Assembly: GCA_947629645.1 (NCBI GenBank)
Contig: CANREV010000026.1
Coordinates: 1-41,088 of the forward strand
Source of the DNA: an uncultured Acetatifactor sp.
GTDB taxonomy: Bacteria > Bacillota > Clostridia > Lachnospirales > Lachnospiraceae
Length of the DNA: 41,088 nucleotides
Direction: 5' to 3'
Made by a program: the position numbers and the translations under genes. Below are positions 8,290 through 17,191 of the stretch, in pieces (the stretch's first letter is position 1; each line of letters opens with the position of its first letter). The notes beneath the pieces were generated by a model. It ran no database searches. It was not told where the DNA came from and saw only the letters and a program-made list of their open reading frames with translations.

Positions 8290-8355
8290 TCTTCCCGCAA
8301 AGTAACTGAAAAATTGATAAGGCAGTTTTAAAATCAAAAAGACGCGGTTTATCAG

Positions 8356-8406
8356 CCGGCCTCCGGACGTCAGCTTTCCATTCTGACGGTGGGGGCCGGT
8401 TTTATT
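8356..8406 (+). terminator. Rho-independent terminator after the chemotaxis receptor
   Basis: The arms at 8356-8373 and 8383-8399 (CCGGCC...GTCAG against CTGAC...GGCCGG) pair over most of their length around a 9-nt loop, and TTTTATT follows. It lies about 70 nt after the receptor's stop codon. Confidence 0.75.
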
Positions 8407-8414
8407 AACATAAG

Positions 8415-8438
8415 GGCGGCTCGCGTAAGCGTGCCGTC
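8415..8438 (+). other. GNRA-type tetraloop hairpin in intergenic DNA
   Basis: GGCGGCTCGC (8415-8424) and GCGTGCCGTC (8429-8438) form a 10-position stem with one mismatch, closed by GTAA. It is the second stem-loop in the gap before csoR; its role is unknown. Confidence 0.35.
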
Positions 8439-8450
8439 CGTTGTTTACGT

Positions 8451-8498
8451 GAGCAATGAGCAAAATAAATAAAAGAGCAATGAAACAAAATAAATAAA
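8451..8498 (+). repeat. AT-rich tandem direct repeat upstream of the csoR promoter
   Basis: Two near-identical units at 8451-8473 and 8475-8498 share the core GAGCAATGA and the tail CAAAATAAATAAA. They end 9 bp before the csoR -35 box and could act as an UP-element or regulator site. Confidence 0.6.
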
Positions 8499-8507
8499 TA
8501 AAACTGA

Positions 8508-8536
8508 TTGACATATACCCTTTAGGGGTATAAAAT
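8508..8536 (+). promoter_or_regulatory. csoR-copA promoter
   Basis: TTGACA (8508-8513) and TAAAAT (8531-8536) are 17 bp apart. The whole spacer is occupied by a candidate CsoR operator, so repressor binding would directly exclude RNA polymerase. Confidence 0.75.
8514..8532. promoter_or_regulatory. CsoR operator 1 (in promoter spacer)
   Basis: The inverted repeat TATACCC-TTTAG-GGGTATA has the ATACCC(N)GGGTAT pattern known from CsoR sites of Firmicutes. It lies between the -35 and -10 boxes. Confidence 0.72.
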
Positions 8537-8549
8537 ATAAATGAAACGG

Positions 8550-8565
8550 ATACCCTACAGGGTAT
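8550..8565. promoter_or_regulatory. CsoR operator 2 (downstream of the -10)
   Basis: The perfect palindrome ATACCCT-AC-AGGGTAT is centred about 35 bp from operator 1, in the early transcribed region. Two operators of the same class suggest cooperative or roadblock repression. Confidence 0.72.
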
Positions 8566-8636
8566 TTGCGATCCATATTGGAAACAGAAGAGCATTGAAA
8601 GCGGAGACGACATTGGAAAAAGGAGGTAACGGGAGA

Positions 8637-8975
8637 ATGGAAGATACAAAGGATCCGGAAAGAAGGGAAGACGGTGTGGCGCCCTGCTGCGGCTGCCGTC
8701 ATAAGGCAACGCCCAGACAGCAGAAAGAGTTGAAACAGTTAAAAAACCGCCTGAACCGTATGACAGGGCAGTTAAACGGCATCGGCAGGATGCTGGATGA
8801 AAACCGCTACTGCGGGGATATCCTGACTCAGGTGGCGGCGGTGGAAAGCGCGCTGCAGTCATTCGCCTGCCTGATCTTACAGGAACATATGGAAACCTGC
8901 GTGGTAGAAGAGATCAAAAAGGGCAATACTGCTATCGTAGACGAAGCGGTGGAACTGATCAGGAAATTAAAGTAG
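8637..8975 (+). CDS. csoR: Copper-sensing transcriptional repressor CsoR
   Basis: A 112-residue all-helical metalloregulator of the CsoR/RcnR family. The Cu(I) ligands have the exact canonical spacing: Cys59 (RYCGDIL), His84 and Cys88 (LQEHMETC), i.e. 25 and 4 residues apart. In this family the apo-protein represses and Cu(I) releases it from DNA. An N-terminal extension carries three extra cysteines (Cys17, 18, 20). The ATG at 8637 follows AGGAGGT; the frame opens further upstream, but that part overlaps operator 2. It is the first gene of a copper operon, 30 nt before copA, with two matching operators upstream. Confidence 0.93.
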   Translation: MEDTKDPERREDGVAPCCGCRHKATPRQQKELKQLKNRLNRMTGQLNGIGRMLDENRYCGDILTQVAAVESALQSFACLILQEHMETCVVEEIKKGNTAIVDEAVELIRKLK

Positions 8976-9005
8976 GACAGTGTAAACAGACAGGAGGCAG
9001 CAGGG

Positions 9006-11873
9006 ATGAAAGAGCGATATCGTATTTCGGGGATGACCTGTTCAGCCTGTTCCGCTCATGTGGAAAAGGCGGTAAGCAGGCTGGAAGGCATGGAGAAAGC
9101 ATCGGTGAACCTGTTGACGGAAACGATGGAAGTCAGTTATCAGGAAGGGCAGCTTACATCAGACCAGATTATTGAGGCGGTGGTGAAGGCGGGGTACGGG
9201 GCTTTTCTGATGGCAGGCGGCGACAGGGAATCGGCGGGGTCTTCGGGCGGCGCAGAGTCTGTAAAAGGAGGGCGTCAGGGTCTGCAGCGGAAGGCAAGGG
9301 AAGAAGTAAAGGCTATGAAGTGGAGACTGGGTATCTCTTTTGCGTTTTGGATCCCTCTGATGTATGTAGCCATGTATCATATGTTTCAGGAATGGTTTGG
9401 AATTCCCGTACCGGAATGGGTCCACCGGTATCTGCACGGCGCTGAAAATGCGGTCAACTTTGCTTTGACCCAGCTGTTGCTGCTGCTTCCCATCCTGTAT
9501 GTAAACAGGAAATTTTTCGCGGTGGGGTTTAAGACGCTTATAGGTCTGGCTCCCAATATGGACAGCCTGATCGCGCTGGGCGCTTCCGCCGCCATTGGAT
9601 ACGGTATTTTTGCCATGTACCGGATTGGATACGGCATGGGGCACGGTGAGATGGAGCTGGTGGAGCGGTATTCTGCCGACCTGTACTTTGAGTCGGCGGG
9701 CACGATTCTGACATTGATAACTCTGGGAAAATTTTTAGAGAGCCGTTCCAAAGGCAAAACCAGCGAGGCGATCACAAAGCTTATGGATCTGTCTCCTAAG
9801 ACGGCCATCCTGCTGACACCTGAGGGGCAGGAACAGGAGATCCCTACAGAGCGTTTAAAAGCGGGAGATATTTTTCTGGTAAAGCCCGGCAGTCTGGTGC
9901 CTGTGGATGGTACGGTTATGGAGGGGCATTCCAGCATCGATGAGGCGGCTATCACGGGCGAAAGCGTGCCGGTGGAAAAAAAGGCGGGAGATCAGGTGGT
10001 ATCGGCTACGGTGAATAAAGCGGGTTTTTTAAAATGCCGCGCCGACAGAGTGGGGGAGGATACCACGTTGTCACAGATTATCCGTCTGGTGGAGGAGGCC
10101 GGCGCCAGCAAGGCGCCTATTGCGCAGCTTGCGGATAAGGTGGCAGGGGTCTTTGTTCCGGTGGTAATCGGGATAGCGTTGATCACCTTTCTGGCCTGGC
10201 TTTTTGCGGGAATGGGAGCGGAGTTTGCCATTTCCTCAGCCATTGCGGTTCTGGTTATTTCCTGCCCTTGCGCTTTGGGCCTGGCTACGCCCGTAGCGAT
10301 CATGGTGGGCACAGGCGTGGGGGCAAATCACGGCGTTTTGATCAAATCCGGTGAGGCGCTGCAGCGGGCCAAGGAGATCGACACGGTAGTCATGGATAAA
10401 ACGGGAACTGTCACCACAGGGAAATTGCGCGTTCACGGCTGCGGATGCTATGCGCCCGGTCTGTCGGTGGAAACATTGCTGCAGGTTGCAGCGGCATTGG
10501 AAAAAAAGAGCGAACATCCGCTTGCCGAGGCTGTTGTGGAAGCTGCGAGAGTCAGAAAGCTTCCGATTCCGGAAATCCGTGATTTTAAAGCGGTTTTTGG
10601 AAGAGGTATCGAGGGTGTCTTAGGGGAGGGTCTGCCTCCCAGGCCCATGATGCAGATTGGCGATGGACCGACAGCGTTTCTTGCGGCGGGTATGGAAGCG
10701 GCCGATTCCCAAAGAACGGAGCGCCGGGATGATAAAGAGAAAGTGAAGGACCTGTTTGCGGGTCGGATGGATGAGGGCTTTGGGGCGGGAACACGCTTCT
10801 TCGTAGGAAATCGCGCCTATATGGAAGAAAACGGAATAGAAATTGATCCTGTGGCAGCGCAGGGACTTGACAGTATCGCGGAGGAAGGCAGGACGCCGCT
10901 TTTAGTGGCGCAGGAAGGCAGGCTGTTAGGGGAGATCGATGTGAAGGACGGCGTCAAAGCAGGTTCCTGTGAAGCCATCCGAAAATTTAAGGACATGGGT
11001 ATCCATGTAGTGATGCTCACCGGAGACAACCGCAAGACAGCGGAGTCGGTGCAGCGGGAACTCGGGATGGACGAGGTGATCGCGGAGGTCCTTCCTCAGC
11101 AGAAGGAGCAGAAGATACGTCAGCTTCAGGAGGCTGGGCGGAAAGTAGCCATGATCGGAGACGGCATCAACGATGCCCCTGCGCTGGCGGCCGCCGATGT
11201 AGGCATGGCTATCGGCGCCGGGACCGATGTGGCTATGGAAAGTGCGGATATCGTTTTGATGAAGAGCGATCTCAGAGATGCGGTGACGGCGGTAAGACTC
11301 AGCCGCGCTGTCATCAGAAATATCAAGCAGAATCTCTTCTGGGCATTTTTTTACAACATTATCGGGATCCCCCTGGCGGCCGGAGTCTGGTTCCCGCTTT
11401 TTCATATCCGGCTGAATCCCATGTTTGGGGCGGCCGCCATGAGCCTGAGCAGTATCTTTGTGGTGAGCAACGCCTTGAGGCTTAAGCTGTTTCGGAGCGG
11501 ATTTGCGCAGGCGGCGCCCGCGCCCGGGGAAAAAGCTTTGCTTTCGGAAACGAATGCGGGACCGGACGGCGGCGCGCGGCAGGGGGAAGTGAGCGGGGCG
11601 GAAGACGTAAGTTGCAGCATGACAGCTGATACAATAAAAAAACAGGAAAGAGAGGACAAAAAAATGACAAAGGTAATGACAATTGAAGGAATGATGTGCG
11701 CACATTGCACAGGCAGGGTACAGAAGGCGCTGGAGGAGATTCAGGGCGTAGGCGCTGTCAACGTAAGTCTGGAAGATAAGACGGCCACGGTGGAACTGGA
11801 CGGCGCGGTAACGGATGAGGCTTTGAAGGCGGCGGTATCCGAAGCGGGATATGAAGTAATACAGATCCGGTAG
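9006..11873 (+). CDS. copA: Copper-exporting P1B-type ATPase CopA with C-terminal CopZ-like domain
   Basis: A 955-residue membrane ATPase exporting Cu(I). Order: an N-terminal heavy-metal domain (GMTCSAC, Cys12/15), membrane helices, an actuator loop with TGES, the CPC metal motif (about 420), phosphorylation motif DKTGT (about 464), SEHP (about 503), GDGIND (about 718), two final helices, a low-complexity linker (about 836-880) and a second heavy-metal domain (MMCAHC, about Cys897/900). The last 69 residues read like a complete CopZ chaperone and begin at an internal ATG (11664) with GAGAGGA 7 nt upstream, so separate chaperone synthesis is possible. The ATP-binding domain has an unusual insertion of about 50 residues (about 540-595). 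A GGAGG precedes the ATG. Confidence 0.95.
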   Translation: MKERYRISGMTCSACSAHVEKAVSRLEGMEKASVNLLTETMEVSYQEGQLTSDQIIEAVVKAGYGAFLMAGGDRESAGSSGGAESVKGGRQGLQRKAREEVKAMKWRLGISFAFWIPLMYVAMYHMFQEWFGIPVPEWVHRYLHGAENAVNFALTQLLLLLPILYVNRKFFAVGFKTLIGLAPNMDSLIALGASAAIGYGIFAMYRIGYGMGHGEMELVERYSADLYFESAGTILTLITLGKFLESRSKGKTSEAITKLMDLSPKTAILLTPEGQEQEIPTERLKAGDIFLVKPGSLVPVDGTVMEGHSSIDEAAITGESVPVEKKAGDQVVSATVNKAGFLKCRADRVGEDTTLSQIIRLVEEAGASKAPIAQLADKVAGVFVPVVIGIALITFLAWLFAGMGAEFAISSAIAVLVISCPCALGLATPVAIMVGTGVGANHGVLIKSGEALQRAKEIDTVVMDKTGTVTTGKLRVHGCGCYAPGLSVETLLQVAAALEKKSEHPLAEAVVEAARVRKLPIPEIRDFKAVFGRGIEGVLGEGLPPRPMMQIGDGPTAFLAAGMEAADSQRTERRDDKEKVKDLFAGRMDEGFGAGTRFFVGNRAYMEENGIEIDPVAAQGLDSIAEEGRTPLLVAQEGRLLGEIDVKDGVKAGSCEAIRKFKDMGIHVVMLTGDNRKTAESVQRELGMDEVIAEVLPQQKEQKIRQLQEAGRKVAMIGDGINDAPALAAADVGMAIGAGTDVAMESADIVLMKSDLRDAVTAVRLSRAVIRNIKQNLFWAFFYNIIGIPLAAGVWFPLFHIRLNPMFGAAAMSLSSIFVVSNALRLKLFRSGFAQAAPAPGEKALLSETNAGPDGGARQGEVSGAEDVSCSMTADTIKKQEREDKKMTKVMTIEGMMCAHCTGRVQKALEEIQGVGAVNVSLEDKTATVELDGAVTDEALKAAVSEAGYEVIQIR
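11664..11873 (+). CDS. Possible internally initiated CopZ-like copper chaperone (in frame within copA)
   Basis: From ATG 11664 a 69-residue protein starting MTKVMTIEGMMCAHC would be made, with the full length and beta-alpha-beta-beta-alpha-beta pattern of stand-alone CopZ. GAGAGGA at 11650-11656 is a usable ribosome-binding site. Two runs of seven A residues (11636-11642 and 11658-11664) flank it. This is either a relic of a formerly separate gene or a real second product; the sequence alone cannot decide. Confidence 0.4.
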   Translation: MTKVMTIEGMMCAHCTGRVQKALEEIQGVGAVNVSLEDKTATVELDGAVTDEALKAAVSEAGYEVIQIR

Positions 11874-11924
11874 CATTGTGAGACAATTTCCCGTTTTAAA
11901 TATAAAATGTTTATACTTTCTTAA

Positions 11925-11952
11925 TTGAATTCTTTTTAAATGGTGTTATATT
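11925..11952 (+). promoter_or_regulatory. Candidate clpB promoter
   Basis: TTGAAT (11925-11930) and TATATT (11947-11952) are 16 bp apart, with TG one base upstream of the -10. No CIRCE (HrcA) or CtsR box was seen around it, so the heat-shock control route is not apparent. Confidence 0.5.
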
Positions 11953-11993
11953 AGTTGTAGAACAAACGAGAGACATTTTTGGGAGGCGGGGAA

Positions 11994-14582
11994 ATGAACA
12001 TTCAGAAATTTACGCAAAAATCTATGGAAGCCGTGCAAGGCTGTGAAAAACTCGCCTATGAGTACGGCAATCAGGAGATCGAACAGGAGCATCTCCTTTA
12101 CAGTCTTCTGACCATAGAAGACAGTCTGATCCTCAAGCTTGTGGAAAAGATGGAAATCCAGAAAGAGCACTTTATGAAGCGGGTGGAGCAGGCTCTGGAA
12201 AAGAGGGTTAAAGTTCAGGGCGGCCAGGTTTATGTTGGACAAAATCTGAACAAGGTGCTGATCAGCGCCGAGGATGAAGCCAGACAGCTGGGCGATGAAT
12301 ATGTGTCTGTGGAGCATCTTTTTCTTGCCATGCTGAAGCATCCCAACAAGGAGATCGGCGCCATCTGGAAAGAGTACGGCATCACCAGAGAGCGTTTTTT
12401 ACAGGCGCTGTCCACTGTCCGGGGCAATCAGCGGGTCACATCGGATCATCCGGAGGCTACTTATGACACGCTGGAAAAATACGGGCAGGATCTGGTGGAG
12501 AAGGCCGGAAGCCAGAAGCTTGACCCTGTAATCGGCAGAGACAACGAGATTAGAAACGTGATCAGGATCCTTTCCAGAAAGACTAAGAATAATCCCGTGC
12601 TGATCGGTGAACCCGGCGTGGGCAAAACCGCCGTGGTGGAAGGGCTGGCCCAGCGTATCGTCAGGGGCGATGTGCCTCAGGGGTTGAAGGACAAAAAAAT
12701 CTTCGCGCTGGACATGGGATCATTGGTGGCGGGAGCCAAATACAGAGGTGAATTCGAGGAACGGCTGAAAGCGGTGCTGGAAGATGTGAAGAACAGTGAA
12801 GGTCAGATCATTCTGTTCATCGATGAGCTGCACACCATCGTGGGAGCCGGAAAGACTGACGGCGCGCTGGACGCGGGCAATATGTTAAAACCCATGCTGG
12901 CCCGGGGCGAACTGCACTGTATCGGCGCCACTACGCTGGATGAGTATCGCCAGTATATCGAGAAAGATCCTGCGCTGGAGAGACGTTTCCAACCGGTGAT
13001 GGTGGATGAACCTACGGTGGAGGATACTATTTCCATTCTGCGCGGCCTGAAGGAGCGGTACGAAGTTTATCATGGCGTGAAGATCATGGACAACGCCCTT
13101 GTCAGCGCGGCGGTATTGTCAAACCGCTACATCTCTGACAGATTCCTGCCTGACAAGGCCATCGACCTGGTGGACGAAGCGTGCGCGCTGATCAAGACGG
13201 AACTGGACAGTATGCCTGCGGAACTGGATGAACTGCAGCGAAAAATTATGCAGATGGAGATTGAGGAAGCCGCCCTGAAGAAGGAGGACGACCATCTCAG
13301 CGCGGAGCGGCTGACTGATCTGCAGAAAGAGATCGCGGAGTTGAAGGAGGTGTTTGCAGGTAAAAAAGCCCAGTGGGACAATGAGAAAGCCTCAGTGGAT
13401 AAATTGTCCAGACTGCGGGAAGAGATCGACAGTGTCAACAGTCAGATCCAGATTGCACAGCGGGAGGGTGATCTGGAAAAGGCGGCGGAGCTCAGCTATG
13501 GAAAGCTTCCTGCGCTGAAGAAGCAGCTGGAACTGGAGGAAGCCCGGATGGGAAGTTCCGGTCTGTCTCTGGTTCATGAGAAGGTCTCCGATGAGGAAAT
13601 TGCAAAGATTATATCCCGGTGGACGGGAATTCCGGTGGCCAAACTGACGGAGAGCGAGAGGAATAAGACGCTGCATCTGGACGAAGAGCTCCATAAGCGT
13701 GTGGTCGGACAGGAGGAAGGCGTCACAAAAGTATCCGAAGCCATCATAAGATCCAAGGCCGGTATCAAGGATCCCGCAAAGCCCATCGGTTCTTTCCTTT
13801 TTCTGGGTCCTACCGGCGTGGGAAAGACGGAACTTGCAAAATCCCTGGCGGCATCGCTGTTCGATGATGAGAATAACCTGGTTCGTATCGATATGAGCGA
13901 ATATATGGAAAAATATTCTGTTTCCAGGCTGATCGGAGCGCCTCCCGGATATGTGGGATACGAGGAAGGCGGACAGTTGACTGAAGCGGTCAGAAGAAAA
14001 CCCTACAGCGTAGTGCTTTTTGACGAGATCGAAAAGGCTCATCCGGACGTGTTCAATGTGCTGCTCCAGGTGCTGGATGACGGGCGTATCACGGATTCCC
14101 AGGGCAGGACGGTAGATTTTAAAAATACCATTCTGATCATGACTTCCAATATCGGCGCGGGGTATCTTTTAGACGGCATCCGTGAGGACGGATCCATCAG
14201 CAATCAGTCGCAGGAGCTGGTGATGAATGACTTAAGAAGTCATTTCCGGCCGGAGTTTTTGAACCGGCTGGATGAGATTATCATGTTTAAGCCGCTGACC
14301 AAAGATAATATCGGAGGCATTGTGGAACTGATCATTGCGGACCTGAACAGAAGGCTTTCCGACAGGGAATTGAGGCTGGAGCTGACGGAGGCGGCAAGGC
14401 AGCATATTATCGAAAACGCCTATGATCCTGTTTATGGCGCCCGCCCTTTAAAGCGGTATATTCAGAAATATGTGGAAACACTGACGGCAAGGCTGATTCT
14501 TGAGGACTGTGTGCGGACGGGAGATGTGATCCTGATCGATGTAAAGAACGGCGAACTTTGCGCCCGCGCAAAAGAACGTTGA
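11994..14582 (+). CDS. clpB: ATP-dependent disaggregase ClpB
   Basis: An 862-residue Hsp100 chaperone that, with DnaK, extracts proteins from aggregates. Order: ClpN domain with two repeats (about 1-145), first AAA+ module with GEPGVGKT (about 205-212), the long coiled-coil middle domain (about 410-525) that distinguishes ClpB from ClpC and ClpA, second AAA+ module with GPTGVGKT (about 605-612), and the C-terminal D2 small domain. Length is typical. The ATG at 11994 follows GGGAGG; the frame opens five codons earlier at a TTG that overlaps the ribosome-binding site. It is a single-gene unit with a terminator at 14641. Confidence 0.97.
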   Translation: MNIQKFTQKSMEAVQGCEKLAYEYGNQEIEQEHLLYSLLTIEDSLILKLVEKMEIQKEHFMKRVEQALEKRVKVQGGQVYVGQNLNKVLISAEDEARQLGDEYVSVEHLFLAMLKHPNKEIGAIWKEYGITRERFLQALSTVRGNQRVTSDHPEATYDTLEKYGQDLVEKAGSQKLDPVIGRDNEIRNVIRILSRKTKNNPVLIGEPGVGKTAVVEGLAQRIVRGDVPQGLKDKKIFALDMGSLVAGAKYRGEFEERLKAVLEDVKNSEGQIILFIDELHTIVGAGKTDGALDAGNMLKPMLARGELHCIGATTLDEYRQYIEKDPALERRFQPVMVDEPTVEDTISILRGLKERYEVYHGVKIMDNALVSAAVLSNRYISDRFLPDKAIDLVDEACALIKTELDSMPAELDELQRKIMQMEIEEAALKKEDDHLSAERLTDLQKEIAELKEVFAGKKAQWDNEKASVDKLSRLREEIDSVNSQIQIAQREGDLEKAAELSYGKLPALKKQLELEEARMGSSGLSLVHEKVSDEEIAKIISRWTGIPVAKLTESERNKTLHLDEELHKRVVGQEEGVTKVSEAIIRSKAGIKDPAKPIGSFLFLGPTGVGKTELAKSLAASLFDDENNLVRIDMSEYMEKYSVSRLIGAPPGYVGYEEGGQLTEAVRRKPYSVVLFDEIEKAHPDVFNVLLQVLDDGRITDSQGRTVDFKNTILIMTSNIGAGYLLDGIREDGSISNQSQELVMNDLRSHFRPEFLNRLDEIIMFKPLTKDNIGGIVELIIADLNRRLSDRELRLELTEAARQHIIENAYDPVYGARPLKRYIQKYVETLTARLILEDCVRTGDVILIDVKNGELCARAKER

Positions 14583-14640
14583 GAGGCGGAGCTTTCGCAG
14601 GAGAAAACGGCTGCCCGTAAGGGGGCGAAAAAGAAGGCAG

Positions 14641-14672
14641 GAGCTTTCGGACAAATGTCCGGAAGCTCTTTT
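14641..14672 (+). terminator. clpB terminator
   Basis: GAGCTTTCGGAC (14641-14652) and GTCCGGAAGCTC (14657-14668) form a 12-bp stem with one wobble pair, an AAAT loop and TTTT at 14669-14672. Confidence 0.82.
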
Positions 14673-14784
14673 GCGTCTTGTAAAAAAATGGATTATCCGA
14701 TACAATATGATCAGATACGGGATTTTGCGCCGCCAAACCGGACGAAAACGGCGCGAAGATGAGGATGATGGAGGGCTACGGGAA

Positions 14785-17013
14785 ATGATGGGGATTGCAT
14801 ATCTGGCGGCGGAGAGAGTGTTTCAACTGGATACGCCCAATACCACTTATCTGATCGGAATCGTTGGGACGGAAGGCTTTTTGGGACATCTGTATTATGG
14901 CAAAAAGCTCAATTCGGTTCAGGGGGCGGAAAGTCTGTTTCGGCTGGAGGAGCCGCCCTATACGCCGGATACAAACGCCAGAGAGAGATTGGATTTTCTG
15001 GATACGTTTCCCACGGAGTACTCCGGTCACGGAGTGGGAGATTTTCGGGAGAGCAGTATACGGGTCAAAGATAAGAATGGACATAGCGCGGTACAGCTTT
15101 TCTATGTGTCCCATGAGATCTACAGGGGGAAAAGAGCGCTGGAAGGCTTACCGGCCACGTTCGGAAGCGAAGATCAGGTGACTACGCTGGTCATTACCTG
15201 TGAGGATCCGGTGTTGAAGCTTCGGGCGCGTCTTTCCTACAGTGTGTTTCAGGACACGGACTGTATCGCCAGAAGCGTCAGCTTTGAAAATGCCGGAGAC
15301 GATGCGCTTTATCTGGAGAAAGCGATGAGTATGTGTCTGGATATGGACAACCGGGATTTTCAGGTCTGCAGCCTGCACGGCAGCTGGGGCAGGGAGCGGC
15401 ATATAGAGTGGAACCGGCTGGGGCGCGGCAGCTTCCGCGTTGCTTCCCTGCGGGGAGAGAGTTCCCAGCAGGAGCATCCTTTTCTTGCGCTGGCTTCTCC
15501 TGACATCACTCAGGAGCAGGGGGAAGTCTACGGATTTCACTTTGTCTATTCCGGCAATTTCCTCGCGCAGGCACAGGTCAGTCAGTTTGACTCCGTGCGC
15601 GTGGTGATGGGGATAAATCCGGAGGATTTCTGCTGGAAACTGGAGGCGGGGGAAGGATTTCAGGCGCCGGAAGCGATCCTGATCTATTCCTGCCGGGGTC
15701 TGGACTTTATGACGCAGAATCTCCACGATCTCTACAGGAGCCATCTGATCCGCAGCCCTTATCTGCATCGAAAACGTCCCGTCCTGATCAACAACTGGGA
15801 GGGAACCTATTTTGATTTTGATGAAAAAAAGCTCTTGGAGATCGCAAAGGAGAGCGCTGCCCTCGGGATCGAAATGCTGGTCATGGACGACGGATGGTTC
15901 GGGAACCGTTTCGATGACGCGAGAGCCCTGGGCGACTGGAGGGTCAATGAAGAAAAGTTAAAGGGCGGTCTGAAAGCGCTGGTGGATCAGGTCAACGGGC
16001 TGGGGATGAAATTTGGCATGTGGTTTGAGCCGGAGATGATTTCCGGGGATTCTGATCTGTACCGCGCCCATCCGGACTGGGCGTTCGCGCTGCCTGACAG
16101 GGAGCCTTGCCGTCACAGGAACCAGTATGTGCTCGATATCAGCCGCAGGGAGGTCAGGGACTGCATCCTGGAGAGGATGTTCGCGGTGCTTCATTCCGCC
16201 AATGTGGAATATGTCAAGTGGGATATGAACCGTTCCCTGAGCGATGTGGCAGGCATAGGGCTGCCGAAGGACAGACAGGGCGAGATTTATCACCGCTATG
16301 TGCTGGGAATGTACGAGATGCAGGAGCGGCTGATCGCGGAATTTCCCGATCTGCTTCTGGAAAACTGCAGCGCCGGGGGCGCCAGATTCGACCCCGGAAT
16401 GCTCTATTACAGTCCGCAGATCTGGTGTACGGACGATACGGACGCCATCGAGCGGCTCGCCATACAGGAAGGTACGGCTATGCTGTATCCACTCTCTGCC
16501 ATGGGGGCCCATGTAAGCGTTTGCCCCAATCATGCCACCGGCCGGGTGACGCCCTTTGCCACCAGAGGGAATGTGGCATTGGCGGGAACTTTCGGGTATG
16601 AGCTGGATATGACGAAGTTAAAGCCGGAGGATAAGGAACTGGTGCGCGGGCAGGTGGCGCTTTACCACAGATTCAATGATCTGATCCGGGAAGGGGTGTA
16701 TCACCGTCTGGCTTCCCTGCGGGAAAATCATGATTATGACTGTTTTCAGATCTGCAGCCGAGACGGCGGTGAAGCGTTGGTCTTTTATATCGAGGGTATG
16801 AAGCGGCCTAACCAGCGCAGCAGATTTCAACGGCTGCGGGGGCTTGAGGGTGAGGCTTTATACAGGATCTGTGTGGCGGACCCGAAGGAGGCCGGACTGC
16901 TTCAGGATACGGGAAATATAATGAGCGGAGATGTGCTGATGAACGCCGGCATAAAACTGGAACGATTATGGGGGGATTTTGGCAGCAGGATCCTGTATTT
17001 AAAAAGGGAGTGA
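14785..17013 (+). CDS. Alpha-galactosidase, glycoside hydrolase family 36
   Basis: A 742-residue cytoplasmic enzyme that releases alpha-linked galactose from melibiose, raffinose and similar oligosaccharides. Motifs: a large N-terminal beta-sandwich, the LVMDDGWFGNR barrel segment, KWDMNRSL with nucleophile Asp480, the ENCSAGGARFD signature, and CTDDTDA with the probable acid/base Asp550. The frame opens at 14671, inside the T-tract of the clpB terminator, so the true start must be later. ATG 14785 has GGAGGG at 14770-14775 and gives the usual GH36 beginning MMGIAYLAAERVFQLDT. DUF4250 follows after only 4 nt, which implies co-transcription with DUF4250 and the ASKHA gene. Confidence 0.93.
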   Translation: MMGIAYLAAERVFQLDTPNTTYLIGIVGTEGFLGHLYYGKKLNSVQGAESLFRLEEPPYTPDTNARERLDFLDTFPTEYSGHGVGDFRESSIRVKDKNGHSAVQLFYVSHEIYRGKRALEGLPATFGSEDQVTTLVITCEDPVLKLRARLSYSVFQDTDCIARSVSFENAGDDALYLEKAMSMCLDMDNRDFQVCSLHGSWGRERHIEWNRLGRGSFRVASLRGESSQQEHPFLALASPDITQEQGEVYGFHFVYSGNFLAQAQVSQFDSVRVVMGINPEDFCWKLEAGEGFQAPEAILIYSCRGLDFMTQNLHDLYRSHLIRSPYLHRKRPVLINNWEGTYFDFDEKKLLEIAKESAALGIEMLVMDDGWFGNRFDDARALGDWRVNEEKLKGGLKALVDQVNGLGMKFGMWFEPEMISGDSDLYRAHPDWAFALPDREPCRHRNQYVLDISRREVRDCILERMFAVLHSANVEYVKWDMNRSLSDVAGIGLPKDRQGEIYHRYVLGMYEMQERLIAEFPDLLLENCSAGGARFDPGMLYYSPQIWCTDDTDAIERLAIQEGTAMLYPLSAMGAHVSVCPNHATGRVTPFATRGNVALAGTFGYELDMTKLKPEDKELVRGQVALYHRFNDLIREGVYHRLASLRENHDYDCFQICSRDGGEALVFYIEGMKRPNQRSRFQRLRGLEGEALYRICVADPKEAGLLQDTGNIMSGDVLMNAGIKLERLWGDFGSRILYLKRE

Positions 17014-17017
17014 AGAG

Positions 17018-17191
17018 ATGATACCGAAAGATCCGGTTATGTTGTTAAGCTTTGTGAATCTAAAGCTCAGGGATTTTTATGGAGATCTGGATACGCTTTG
17101 TGAAGAGCTGGATTTAGATCCCGATGAACTGACCAGAAAGCTGGCTTCCATAGATTACCGTTATGACGAGGAGAGGAATCAATTTGTTTAA
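17018..17191 (+). CDS. DUF4250 family small protein
   Basis: A 57-residue protein starting MIPKDPVMLLSFVNLKL and ending DYRYDEERNQFV, recognisable as DUF4250, a small family of Clostridia with unknown function. It is acidic with a helix-turn-helix-like middle (LCEELDLDPDELTRKLAS), so a DNA- or protein-binding adaptor role is imaginable but unproven. AGGGAG at 17005-17010 precedes the ATG by 7 nt. It starts 4 nt after the GH36 stop codon, and its last codons contain the ribosome-binding site and the probable TTG start of the ASKHA gene, so the three genes look co-transcribed. Confidence 0.85.
   Translation: MIPKDPVMLLSFVNLKLRDFYGDLDTLCEELDLDPDELTRKLASIDYRYDEERNQFV

Noticed and set aside
6865..8862. 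Very long minus-strand frame (665 codons) across the chemotaxis receptor
   Set aside because: It is antisense to a clear receptor gene, rich in His, Gln and Arg as mirror frames are, and spans the terminator and csoR promoter.
10926..11876. 316-codon minus-strand frame inside copA
   Set aside because: It is antisense to conserved P-type ATPase motifs, with low-complexity composition and no ribosome site.
11874..11993. CIRCE or CtsR heat-shock operator before clpB
   Set aside because: Neither the TTAGCACTC inverted repeat nor the GGTCAAA direct heptads are present.
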